Assembly: GCA_012522285.1 (NCBI GenBank)
Contig: JAAYKS010000183.1
Span: 1-14,716, forward strand
DNA length: 14,716 nt
Source of the DNA: Clostridiaceae bacterium
Lineage (GTDB): Bacteria > Bacillota > Clostridia > Saccharofermentanales > UBA5734
Direction: 5' to 3'
Shown: one piece after another, positions 1 through 6,473 of the stretch
Layout: each line of letters begins with the position of its first letter
Numbering within the stretch: position 1 is the stretch's first letter
Position numbers and translations under genes: made by a program
Notes under the pieces: model-generated
Databases searched by the model: none
The model's input: the letters and a program-made list of their open reading frames with translations, nothing else
Told to the model about the DNA's origin: nothing

Positions 1-10
1 CCTTTGGCAT
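1..10 (-). CDS. Start of a leftward gene cut by the window edge
   Basis: Only the first three codons are visible (ATG CCA AAG, read leftward from position 10), so the product cannot be named. The call rests on signals. A GAGGTG ribosome binding site lies at 17-22 (complement), six bases before the ATG. A plausible promoter (TTGGAA, 18 bases, TATGAT) lies on the same strand at 74-103. It would be transcribed divergently from the small membrane protein gene at 172. The chance of a spurious start codon with a good ribosome binding site is not negligible. Confidence 0.4.
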
Positions 11-73
11 GGTAGGCACCTCACGGTCAATCAGAGTGGAATAGGAGTGGCAGCATCGACTGCCGCGCTTCCT

Positions 74-103
74 ATCATACCGGATTTTCGAGCACGTTTC
101 CAA
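74..103 (-). promoter_or_regulatory. Promoter for the leftward gene at the window edge
   Basis: On the minus strand there is a -35-like TTGGAA (complement of 98-103), 18 bases, then a -10-like TATGAT (complement of 74-79). It would give a leader of about 60 bases before the ATG at position 10. That leader holds a small GGCAG/CTGCC dyad at 49-53 and 60-64. The -35 hexamer is the same block of DNA that serves the rightward promoter candidate. Confidence 0.45.
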
Positions 104-126
104 GAAAAGGGTTTGTTCGGTACAAT
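98..126 (+). promoter_or_regulatory. Promoter candidate for the small membrane protein gene
   Basis: TTCCAA (98-103), a 17-base spacer, and TACAAT (121-126) sit about 45 bases before the ATG at 172. The -35 matches the consensus in only three of six bases, the -10 in five. It overlaps the leftward promoter back to back through the shared hexamer at 98-103. Confidence 0.35.
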
Positions 127-171
127 ATGCAGCATAGCCGATTACAAATCTCTGGTGTATGAGGTGCTAAC

Positions 172-456
172 ATGAGACGGGAGACGAAACTGCCCGACAG
201 CCCTGATTCGGTTAAAAGGCCACGTTTTCGCATCTTTCGATGGCTTATGCTCGTGGTGTATACCGCGCTGGCCTTATTTTTCGGGATGCTGTTGAACCTG
301 CGACCTGCCGGCTGGGTCGGGACAGCGCTGCTGCTCGCCTTGACCTCGTGGCTCTCCCGGCGTCTGGCGGGCAAGGGGTGCCTGGTGGTCGGGCTGGTCT
401 GGCTGGCAGGGTTGGTGGCCGTCTTGTTTGTGTTCGCTTTGACCGTTCGATTGTAG
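172..456 (+). CDS. Small hydrophobic membrane protein, unknown function
   Basis: This 94-residue protein is not recognised. It has a basic N-terminus (about residues 1-23, rich in Arg and Lys) followed by hydrophobic stretches at about residues 24-43, 46-60 and 70-92. That predicts two or three membrane-spanning helices with the charged tail in the cytoplasm. A GAGGTG ribosome binding site ends five bases before the ATG, which supports this start. It lies divergent to the gene at the window edge and upstream of the tRNA unit, with no obvious operon partner. The length, composition and ribosome binding site favour a real gene; the function is open. Confidence 0.65.
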   Translation: MRRETKLPDSPDSVKRPRFRIFRWLMLVVYTALALFFGMLLNLRPAGWVGTALLLALTSWLSRRLAGKGCLVVGLVWLAGLVAVLFVFALTVRL

Positions 457-500
457 TGCCGGACGACCTTCAGACTGCCACATAGACCGGCAAACCAGGT

Positions 501-529
501 TTGACAATCCAGCCCTCCGGTGGTATATT
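501..529 (+). promoter_or_regulatory. Strong promoter of the tRNA-fMet gene
   Basis: A perfect -35 TTGACA (501-506), an optimal 17-base spacer, and -10 TATATT (524-529, five of six) are preceded by TGG, giving the extended -10 TGN. Transcription would begin near 536, about 28 bases before the mature tRNA. A near-consensus promoter of this kind is expected for a stable RNA gene. Confidence 0.8.
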
Positions 530-563
530 ATCTTAGCACGGCGGGAAACCGCCGGATCGATAT

Positions 564-639
564 CGCGGAGTAGAGCAGTTGGTAGCTTGTCGGGCTCATA
601 ACCCGGAGGTCGCAGGTTCGAGTCCTGCCTCCGCAACCA
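564..639 (+). tRNA. Initiator tRNA-Met (anticodon CAT) with encoded CCA
   Basis: The 76-base cloverleaf can be folded by eye. The acceptor stem is CGCGGAG (564-570) against CTCCGCA (629-635), with position 1 C facing position 72 A. That unpaired C1-A72 is the hallmark of bacterial initiator tRNA. The anticodon arm carries three consecutive G-C pairs (GGG/CCC) around loop CTCATAA, the second hallmark. The T arm contains GGTTCGAGTCC. CCA is encoded at 637-639. The gene stands alone between a strong promoter and a terminator rather than in a tRNA cluster. Confidence 0.96.
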
Positions 640-680
640 CGACCCCCCGAGACTGATCCGTCGAGGGGGTCGATTTTTTT
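640..680 (+). terminator. Intrinsic terminator of the tRNA gene
   Basis: The stem CGACCCCC (640-647) pairs with GGGGGTCG (665-672) and is followed by a run of seven T (674-680). It starts directly after the CCA end, so the tRNA transcript is monocistronic. Confidence 0.88.
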
Positions 681-845
681 GGCACAGAAGTGTGCGCCGG
701 CGCGGCAGGATGCCAGCGGCGGCACACAGCGGCAACCCCAAGTCAGACGACAGCCTGCCGACGGGTACGAGGGTTGAAGAAAGCAAACGCATATCGGAGC
801 AAACTGGTCCGGAAAATCCGGACAAACCGCCGAAAGAGGTACATC
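681..845 (+). promoter_or_regulatory. Structured leader region before the zinc-ribbon gene
   Basis: This 165-base stretch between the tRNA terminator and the zinc-ribbon ATG holds two good hairpins. The first is compound: GTGTGCGCCG (690-699) pairs with 717-727 with one bulged base, enclosing an inner GGCA-GGA-TGCC hairpin at 704-714. The second is a perfect 7-bp stem GTCCGGA (807-813) / TCCGGAC (817-823) with an AAA loop, ending about ten bases before the ribosome binding site. I see no convincing -35/-10 pair here. An in-frame open stretch from 690 exists but lacks a ribosome binding site and is non-coding in character. Confidence 0.45.
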
Positions 846-1124
846 ATGGCTGACAAGAACATCACATGCAAAGACTGCGGAGCATCCTTTGTCTTTACTG
901 ACGAGGAGCAGGATTTCTTCCGTCAAAAGGGATACGAGAACGAGCCCCAGCGCTGCCCCGACTGCCGCGCCGCCCGTAAACAGGCTCGTAACAGCACACG
1001 TGGATCCGACCGGGAAATGTTCCCCGCTGTCTGCGCCGCTTGCGGCAAAGACACCATGGTCCCGTTCAAACCCAGCACGGACAAACCTGTGTACTGCAGT
1101 GATTGTTTCCGCGCCCGTCGCTGA
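846..1124 (+). CDS. Zinc-ribbon protein of the zf-trcl / CxxC-x17-CxxC type
   Basis: This 92-residue protein carries eight cysteines in two four-cysteine sets. The first is CxxC at 8-11 and CxxC at 37-40, the 'probable zinc-ribbon' module. The second is CxxC at 63-66 and CxxC at 84-87, with exactly 17 residues between, the CxxC-x17-CxxC module known from bacterial proteins of unknown role. It probably binds two zinc ions in the cytoplasm; nucleic-acid binding is possible but unproven. The ATG at 846 is chosen over upstream in-frame starts because GAAAGAGGT lies six bases before it and homology to the family begins at this Met. The gene is monocistronic, with a folded leader and its own terminator. 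Confidence 0.85.
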   Translation: MADKNITCKDCGASFVFTDEEQDFFRQKGYENEPQRCPDCRAARKQARNSTRGSDREMFPAVCAACGKDTMVPFKPSTDKPVYCSDCFRARR

Positions 1125-1157
1125 ATTAGCGTCAAAGACCGGAACCACAATGAAAGA

Positions 1158-1190
1158 ACCCTCGGGAACATTCCCGAGGGCTCTTTTTGT
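1158..1190 (+). terminator. Terminator shared by convergent genes
   Basis: The GC-rich stem CCCTCGGGAA (1159-1168) pairs with TTCCCGAGGG (1171-1180); the innermost pairs must open to form the loop. CTCTTTTT follows on the plus strand, ending the zinc-ribbon transcript. On the minus strand it is followed by TTCTTTC, so it can also serve, more weakly, as the end of the leftward methyltransferase-like gene 46 bases away. Confidence 0.8.
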
Positions 1191-1235
1191 TGTGCGCGGG
1201 GCGGTGGGTCCTGAGCGCAGGGAGCCGGTTGGCCG

Positions 1236-2225
1236 TTATCTGGCGGCCGCCTCAAAAAAGGCGTCGATGTTTTCCAGCGGTGCTTTGGGCGGAATATCGC
1301 AGCCCGACGACAAAATGTAATTGGGTTGCGCACCGAGCGTTTCGACCAGCGCCCGTACCGCTTCCCGGATGGAATCGGGGGTGCCATGCGTAAACTGGCC
1401 GGCCGGATCGACATTTCCCATCACGAGACGATCCGCCGGGATTTTGTCGATCAGGTCGCTCAACCGGATCGCATTGCCAAAATGGAAGGCTTTGGCCCCG
1501 GTCGCGACGATCGCGTCGATCAGCGGTACGGTGTTCCCACAGTTGTGGTAGATCACGGGGAAGGTGTCGGTCTGCAGTGCCGACACGATGCGCTTCACAT
1601 AGGGAACGGAAAAACGGGCGTTCCAGTCGGGGGACAGCAGTCCGGCCGCGGGTTCCGCCATGACGATTCCGTGGGCCCCGGTGTCCCGGAACGCCCGGAT
1701 GTAGTCGAGCAGGAAGGCAGTCGCCTTTTCGAGCACGGCTTCCACCATCTCAGGTTCGTCCACCGCGTGGTACATCGTTTCCGTCATGCCCATCAGGCGG
1801 GCAGACAGTGAGAACGGACCGATGACGCCGGCGAATACCGGACGGTCCTGAATCATCTCGACCGCCTGGCCGATGGCCTTGACATACTCGCCGGTTCGGG
1901 CTGTGCCGACCGTCGGGATCTCCAGCCGCGCGACATCCTCCTCCGTGTCCAGCAGTACGCCTGTGATACTGGGCACTTCGTCCTCGGAAAACACCGCGTG
2001 GGCGCCAAACGCTTCGGCCTCGACCGACAAATCCATCAGGCTGACCGAAGCAAGCGTCGGATAACGGTCGGCGATCGCTTTCATACAGAGCGCCTGCAGT
2101 CCTCCGTCCCGGACCAGATCTCCGACCGAGCATCCGATGAGCTGGATACCCGGAAACGACAAAATCGGAAACGGCTTCTTGTCTGCCGCACCAAACAGCG
2201 CTTCCACCCATTGTTTCATCTCCAT
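1236..2225 (-). CDS. UroD/MtaA-family methyltransferase-like protein
   Basis: This 329-residue protein has the uroporphyrinogen decarboxylase-like TIM-barrel fold, in the branch of methylcobamide:coenzyme M methyltransferases (MtaA, MtbA, CmuA type). Visible signatures are YHNCGN with His227 and Cys229, and SSGCDIPP with Cys309. The His-x-Cys...Cys set is the zinc site that activates the thiol acceptor in MtaA. True heme-pathway UroD lacks this set, so porphyrinogen decarboxylation is unlikely. The ATG at 2225 is chosen because AGGAGG lies eight bases upstream; a later in-frame ATG is six bases further and too far. The gene stands alone and divergent to the GH43 operon. No corrinoid protein or partner methyltransferase is in view, so donor and acceptor are unknown. 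Many sugar-linked homologues exist with unassigned function. Confidence 0.82.
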   Translation of the reverse strand: MEMKQWVEALFGAADKKPFPILSFPGIQLIGCSVGDLVRDGGLQALCMKAIADRYPTLASVSLMDLSVEAEAFGAHAVFSEDEVPSITGVLLDTEEDVARLEIPTVGTARTGEYVKAIGQAVEMIQDRPVFAGVIGPFSLSARLMGMTETMYHAVDEPEMVEAVLEKATAFLLDYIRAFRDTGAHGIVMAEPAAGLLSPDWNARFSVPYVKRIVSALQTDTFPVIYHNCGNTVPLIDAIVATGAKAFHFGNAIRLSDLIDKIPADRLVMGNVDPAGQFTHGTPDSIREAVRALVETLGAQPNYILSSGCDIPPKAPLENIDAFFEAAAR

Positions 2226-2332
2226 CTCCGACACCTCCTGTAGTATATTCTCCCTTCTATCATACTTCGCGGACCTTTGCGTCCGATAACACATTCATAC
2301 GGATTTTTACACGATTCCAAGGTGTTTCGCGG

Positions 2333-2361
2333 TTGGCACACGCATCGGTTTGGGCTACAGT
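2333..2361 (+). promoter_or_regulatory. Promoter of the GH43-epimerase operon
   Basis: TTGGCA (2333-2338, five of six), a 17-base spacer, and TACAGT (2356-2361, four of six) sit about 60 bases before the GH43 start. Just downstream, CGCGT-TTTG-ACGCG (2382-2395) is a short inverted repeat well placed for a repressor, though it could be chance. The leftward methyltransferase-like gene starts about 110 bases away on the other side, with a TATGAT -10-like box at 2259-2264 (complement) but no good -35. Confidence 0.5.
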
Positions 2362-2424
2362 GGATGTATCTCGACCCGTTGCGCGTTTTGACGCGTGTAT
2401 GGGAATACTTCCGTGAGGTGTGAC

Positions 2425-4158
2425 ATGGATCGAATCATCTGCAACCCGGTCAATCTGCCCTACCGGTTTCGGGGCCCGTTTTCCAGCACAGCCGTCTGCC
2501 GCAGCATGGCGGATCCGTCGCTGATTCTTTTCAAAGGCCGTTACTACCTGTTTCCCTCCACCAAAGGATTTTACGTGTCCGACAATCTGGCGGATTGGGA
2601 GTTTGTCGACGGACGCGATCTTCCGATCGAGTTCGGCGCTCCGGACATCCGCGAAGTGGACGGTTGGCTGTACCAGTGCGCGTCGGGCACCGGGGTGGGA
2701 ACCATCTGGCGCACGCGGGATCCGATGTCCGGCGAGTGGGAAAAGGTGTCTTCGCCCTTTGCGTTCTGGGATCCCGATTTTTTTGAGGACGACGACGGTC
2801 GCGTGTACTTTTACTGGGGATGCTCCAATACGTCCCCGATCTGGGGTGTCGAGATGGACAAAGACACCATGACTCCACGCGGAGAACCGGTCGCGCTGTT
2901 GGAAGGCCGGCAGGACATCCATGGGTGGGAACGGCCCGGAACGGACAACGACAACCGTCGCGGCTTTACATTTCCGGGGGAGACATCCGGACCTCCTGTC
3001 CAGGACCCGCGGCCTTGGATCGAAGGGGCCTGGATGACCAAGCACGACGGCAAGTACTATCTGCAGTATGCCGGTCCCGGCACCGAGTACAACGTTTACG
3101 CGGACGGGTACTATGTCTCGGACCACCCGCTCGGCCCCTTCGTCTATGGTGCGGACAGCCCGTTTTCGGCCAAGCCCGGGGGGTTTATCACCGGTGCCGG
3201 ACACGGGAGTACTTTGCAGGACCGGTATGGAAACTGGTGGCACATCTCCTCCATGGTGGTGGCGGTGCACGAGTCGTTCGAGCGCCGGGTGGGGTTGTTT
3301 CCGACTGGATTCGATCGGGACGGGGTTCTGTACAGCAACATGAATTACGCAGATTACCCGATGATTTTGCCACAGCGCAAGATCGATGATCCCTGGACGG
3401 AGTGCTTCCCGGGGTGGATGCTGCTGTCCTATGGGAAACCGGTCACCGCGTCCTCGACGTTTACAGGATACCCGCCGGAGAATGTGACGGACGAGAGCAT
3501 CCGCACCCGCTGGGCCGCCGGCACCCGCGAGCCGGGTGAACACATATCGGTCGATCTGGGTGATGTCGTGGATGTGCGCGCGGTTCAGTTGAATTTTGCG
3601 GAACACAATCTCGGTCCGCTGCAGACGCTGCCGGGCTACAGGGAGCAAGACCTTCCCGCCGAACGGCGCGGACGACACCGGCTGACATGGCTGCTCGAAG
3701 GTTCGGAGGACGGCACCCGCTGGTTGGTGCTGGCTGACCGCCGCGGCACGGATACAGACCTTTCGCATGACCTCGTTTGTTTCGAAGAGGGAAGGCGGCT
3801 CCGGTACGTCCGGGTGACCGGTTTTGAGATGCCTTTTCAAGGTTCCTTTTCGATGAGCGGCCTACGTGTGTTCGGTCATGCGGGGAAGGCCGCGCCCGCT
3901 CCCGCGACTGAGGTTGCGGCCACACGGCTGGACGGCATGACCATGCGGGTTTCCTGGACTCCCGCGCAGGACTGCGACGGATACAACGTGCGCTGGGGGA
4001 CTGCACCGGACAAGCTGTATCACAGCTGGCAAGTGGTTGGCAAAGAGTCCAACACAATCACGATCGGACAGCTGAACGACGGCATAGATTGCTATGTCGC
4101 GGTGGACACTTTCAACGGAAGCGGCATCACGACGGGCGAAACGACACAAGCCCGCTGA
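2425..4158 (+). CDS. GH43 glycosidase with discoidin-like and FN3-like domains, no signal peptide
   Basis: This 577-residue protein has three parts. Residues about 20-330 are a GH43 five-bladed propeller. The MADPS motif supplies the general base Asp30, the WDPDFF motif carries the pKa-modulating Asp (116 or 118), and Glu200 in PWIEGAWM is the probable general acid. Residues about 337-486 resemble an F5/8 type C (discoidin/CBM32) fold, from GKPVTASSTF to the GLRVFG end. Residues about 495-577 resemble fibronectin type III. GH43 enzymes cleave beta-xylosides, arabinofuranosides or related links; the substrate cannot be read here. The N-terminus has no signal peptide, so it looks cytoplasmic, which is unusual with these accessory domains. 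The start is ATG 2425, preceded by GAGGTG; an upstream GTG at 2395 lacks a ribosome binding site. The epimerase gene follows after 24 bases in an operon. Confidence 0.88.
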   Translation: MDRIICNPVNLPYRFRGPFSSTAVCRSMADPSLILFKGRYYLFPSTKGFYVSDNLADWEFVDGRDLPIEFGAPDIREVDGWLYQCASGTGVGTIWRTRDPMSGEWEKVSSPFAFWDPDFFEDDDGRVYFYWGCSNTSPIWGVEMDKDTMTPRGEPVALLEGRQDIHGWERPGTDNDNRRGFTFPGETSGPPVQDPRPWIEGAWMTKHDGKYYLQYAGPGTEYNVYADGYYVSDHPLGPFVYGADSPFSAKPGGFITGAGHGSTLQDRYGNWWHISSMVVAVHESFERRVGLFPTGFDRDGVLYSNMNYADYPMILPQRKIDDPWTECFPGWMLLSYGKPVTASSTFTGYPPENVTDESIRTRWAAGTREPGEHISVDLGDVVDVRAVQLNFAEHNLGPLQTLPGYREQDLPAERRGRHRLTWLLEGSEDGTRWLVLADRRGTDTDLSHDLVCFEEGRRLRYVRVTGFEMPFQGSFSMSGLRVFGHAGKAAPAPATEVAATRLDGMTMRVSWTPAQDCDGYNVRWGTAPDKLYHSWQVVGKESNTITIGQLNDGIDCYVAVDTFNGSGITTGETTQAR

Positions 4159-4182
4159 CGGGTGGAGCAGGAGGCGAAGGCA

Positions 4183-5043
4183 ATGGTAAAAATAGGCGTG
4201 GATACCTTTATCTGGGCAGAGGATTTTGACGAAAAGGATCTGTGGATCATACCCAAGGCAAAAGAGCTCGGGTTTGCTTACATTGATTTTGCGGTGGCAC
4301 ATCCCGAGCGATTTCCGACCGAACAGGTCGCGGACCTTGTCCGGCAGGCCGACATCGTGCCGATCACGACATCGACCCTGGGGGCGGACACCAACCTGAT
4401 CTCTCCGGATCCGGACATCCGGGCGAACGGGGTCCGACATCTCAAGAAAATGGTGGACATCAACGTCGCAATCGGCGCTCGCATTCTGGGGGGCGTGATC
4501 TATGCCGGGTGGGGCTACATCACCCGCAAACCCCGCACGGAGCAAGAGTGGTCCTGGTCGGTGGAGGCCATACGGGAAGTGGCCGCGTACGCGCTGGAGC
4601 GGGATCCTGAGATGATTGTCGCAGTCGAATGCGTCAACCGCTTCGAAACCCACTTCCTCAACGTGGCCGAAGACGCGGTGCGGTACTGTCAGGCGGTCGG
4701 GTTGCCCAACATGAAAGTGCATCTGGACTGTTTCCACATGAACATCGAAGAGAGCAGCTTCGCGGGCGCGATCCGCACCGCGGGCAAAGAGTATCTCGGA
4801 TACATGCATGTCAATGAGAACAACCGCGGGATTCCCGGCACTGGGACCGTCCCGTGGAAGGAAGTGTTCTCCACCTTGAAGGAAATCGGCTATACCGGAC
4901 CGATGGTGCTCGAATCCTTTGACCCCAATTTCGAGGAGCTGGCAGGGAACTGCGCGATCTGGCGGAAACTGGCGGATTCGGGCGAACAGCTGGCCATCGA
5001 AGGGTTGGCCAATCTCCAACGTCTGGCCGAGGGCATCTGGTGA
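4183..5043 (+). CDS. D-psicose/D-tagatose 3-epimerase-like ketose epimerase
   Basis: This 286-residue TIM-barrel protein is of the xylose-isomerase-like superfamily. The metal-site residues are Glu149 (in ECVNRFE), Asp182 (in HLDCFHMNIEE), His209 (in YMHVNENNRG) and Glu244 (in VLESF). The sugar-contact residues Glu155, His185 and Arg215 are also present. Spacing and numbering nearly coincide with those I recall for the Agrobacterium D-psicose 3-epimerase (150, 183, 209, 244). It should epimerise a ketohexose or ketopentose at C3 using Mn or Co. Fructose/psicose and tagatose/sorbose are candidates, as is an L-ribulose substrate. The start is ATG 4183, with AGGAGG eight bases upstream. It is the second gene of the GH43 operon and ends at a strong terminator, so it probably processes sugars released by that enzyme. 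Confidence 0.87.
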   Translation: MVKIGVDTFIWAEDFDEKDLWIIPKAKELGFAYIDFAVAHPERFPTEQVADLVRQADIVPITTSTLGADTNLISPDPDIRANGVRHLKKMVDINVAIGARILGGVIYAGWGYITRKPRTEQEWSWSVEAIREVAAYALERDPEMIVAVECVNRFETHFLNVAEDAVRYCQAVGLPNMKVHLDCFHMNIEESSFAGAIRTAGKEYLGYMHVNENNRGIPGTGTVPWKEVFSTLKEIGYTGPMVLESFDPNFEELAGNCAIWRKLADSGEQLAIEGLANLQRLAEGIW

Positions 5044-5084
5044 TGGCCTGTATCACGTGATTTTCTGATGTTAACACCAGAAAC

Positions 5085-5121
5085 AAGACCGCCTTGTCCA
5101 TTTGGACAGGGTGGTTTTTTA
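5085..5121 (+). terminator. Terminator of the GH43-epimerase operon
   Basis: A 12-bp stem ACCGCCTTGTCC (5088-5099) pairs with GGACAGGGTGGT (5104-5115) with two G-T pairs and loop ATTT. Including the stem's final T, the hairpin ends in a run of six T (5115-5120). It lies about 40 bases after the epimerase stop. Confidence 0.9.
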
Positions 5122-5175
5122 TTGGACGGGTCGGCACCTGTGGGAGGCTGTACATGCAAGTCGAGCATGCGAAAG

Positions 5176-5204
5176 TTGCGTGAAGGGGAGAAAATCTATA
5201 TATT
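5176..5204 (+). promoter_or_regulatory. Promoter of the F420-ligase-like gene
   Basis: TTGCGT (5176-5181), a 17-base spacer, and TATATT (5199-5204) give a leader of about 65 bases. Just upstream a CATGC (5153-5157) / GCATG (5165-5169) dyad around AAGTCGA is a weak operator candidate. The -35 is poor, the -10 good. Confidence 0.5.
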
Positions 5205-5277
5205 ATGAAGGTGCTTTTGGCAGCACGTGTTGCAGAGTTCGATTCAACATCTTTCATATAGGCAAAGGAGCCACAGT

Positions 5278-6465
5278 ATGACCAGAGTGACAGGTACGAC
5301 GGTTCGGGGGCTGCTCGCTCCCATCATTCGCCAGGGAGACGATCTCGTCCGCATCACGGTCGAGACGGTGTTGCAGGCAGCGGCGGCAGAACAGATTGAG
5401 CTGAGGGATCGGGATGTCATAGGTATTACCGAATCCCTGCTTGCGCGTGCGCAAGGCAATTATACGACGGTCGAAGCGGTTGCGGAGGATGTGCGGCGCA
5501 AACTGCCGGGCGACTTTGTCGTATTGTTTCCGATCCTGAGCCGAAACCGGTTTTCCGTCATTCTCAAAGGGCTGGCCATGAGCGGACGGAAAATCACGGT
5601 TCTGTTGAATTACCCGAGTGACGAGGTGGGCAACCACCTGATGGACGTCGACGAGATGGAAGCACACGGGATCAATCCATACCAGGATGTATTGTCCGAG
5701 GCCGAGTACAGAGACCATTTCGGGCATCGTTTTGTCCACCCCTTTACCGGGATGGACTACATCGACCTTTACAAGAGCTTTGCGATCGACGACAACATCC
5801 GGATCGAGCTGGCCAACGATTACCGTGCCGCGCTCCGCTATGCCCCGGATGTACTGGTCGCCAACATTCACGACCGCGCGCGGCTGAAACGCAAACTGCT
5901 GGAGGCAGGTGCACGCACCGCCATCGGTCTGGACGACCTGATGAACGAACCGCGGGACGGCGATGGATTCAATCCGGAGTACGGACTGTTGGGTTCCAAC
6001 CAGGCGGGGGAATCCCGGCTCAAGTTGTTTCCGCGGGACTGCCAGGCGTTTGTGGACGCGGTCCAGCAGCAGCTGCGCGACGCGACCGGCAAAACCATCG
6101 AGGTGATGGTGTACGGTGACGGCGCTTTCAAGGATCCGCAGGGAAAAATCTGGGAACTGGCGGATCCGCTGGTATCTCCCGGTTTTACAGCGGGATTGGC
6201 CGGCACCCCCAACGAGATCAAGATGAAATACGTCGTAGACAACGAACTTGAAGGCATGGGCGCGGCCGACACCGAGGAGGCGTTGCGCGCAAAGATCCGC
6301 GCGAAGCAGGGGAGTCTGGTCGGTCAGGCGGCGTCGCTCGGGACCACACCGCGCCAGATCACGGACCTGCTGGGGACATTGTGCGACCTGACGAGCGGCA
6401 GCGGGGACAAGGGGACGCCAATCATTCTCATCCAGGGGTATTTTGACAATTACGCCTCCACCTGA
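5278..6465 (+). CDS. Coenzyme F420-0:L-glutamate ligase-like protein
   Basis: This 395-residue protein belongs to the long Bacillota family annotated as CofE-like F420-0:L-glutamate ligase. Recognised stretches are GTTVRGLLAPII at the N-terminus, RDRDVIGITESLLARAQGNY (about 43-62), FPILSRNRF, NYPSDEVGNHL, the YGDGAFKDP motif, and a conserved end LTSGSGDKGTPIILIQGYF. Archaeal CofE adds glutamate to F420-0 with GTP. This family is longer, and no F420 genes (cofC, cofD, fbiC-type) are in view, so the reaction is unproven; an amide-ligase role on another substrate is possible. The start is ATG 5278, with AAAGGAG seven bases upstream; in-frame GTG 5227 has no such site. It is a single-gene unit between its own promoter and a bidirectional terminator. 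Confidence 0.8.
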   Translation: MTRVTGTTVRGLLAPIIRQGDDLVRITVETVLQAAAAEQIELRDRDVIGITESLLARAQGNYTTVEAVAEDVRRKLPGDFVVLFPILSRNRFSVILKGLAMSGRKITVLLNYPSDEVGNHLMDVDEMEAHGINPYQDVLSEAEYRDHFGHRFVHPFTGMDYIDLYKSFAIDDNIRIELANDYRAALRYAPDVLVANIHDRARLKRKLLEAGARTAIGLDDLMNEPRDGDGFNPEYGLLGSNQAGESRLKLFPRDCQAFVDAVQQQLRDATGKTIEVMVYGDGAFKDPQGKIWELADPLVSPGFTAGLAGTPNEIKMKYVVDNELEGMGAADTEEALRAKIRAKQGSLVGQAASLGTTPRQITDLLGTLCDLTSGSGDKGTPIILIQGYFDNYAST

Positions 6466-6473
6466 CAAAAATT

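Noticed and set aside
690..845. In-frame upstream extension of the zinc-ribbon gene
   Set aside because: No ribosome binding site for a start at 690; the region folds into hairpins and family similarity begins at ATG 846.
2260..3840. 526-codon open frame antisense to the GH43 gene
   Set aside because: The plus strand encodes a clear GH43 protein. The antisense translation is Arg/Pro/His-rich without family motifs or a ribosome binding site; such frames are common opposite GC-rich genes.
3862..5019. 385-codon open frame antisense to the epimerase gene
   Set aside because: The sense strand carries all catalytic motifs of the epimerase; the antisense product has no recognisable domain and spans two genes.
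5052..5061. Perfect palindrome ATCACGTGAT after the epimerase stop
   Set aside because: Ten bases of palindrome occur by chance often enough in a 14.7-kb window, and it lies between a stop codon and a terminator where no promoter is seen.
5254..6468. 404-codon open frame antisense to the F420-ligase-like gene
   Set aside because: It covers the sense gene nearly end to end, would start inside the terminator region, and has no domain signature.
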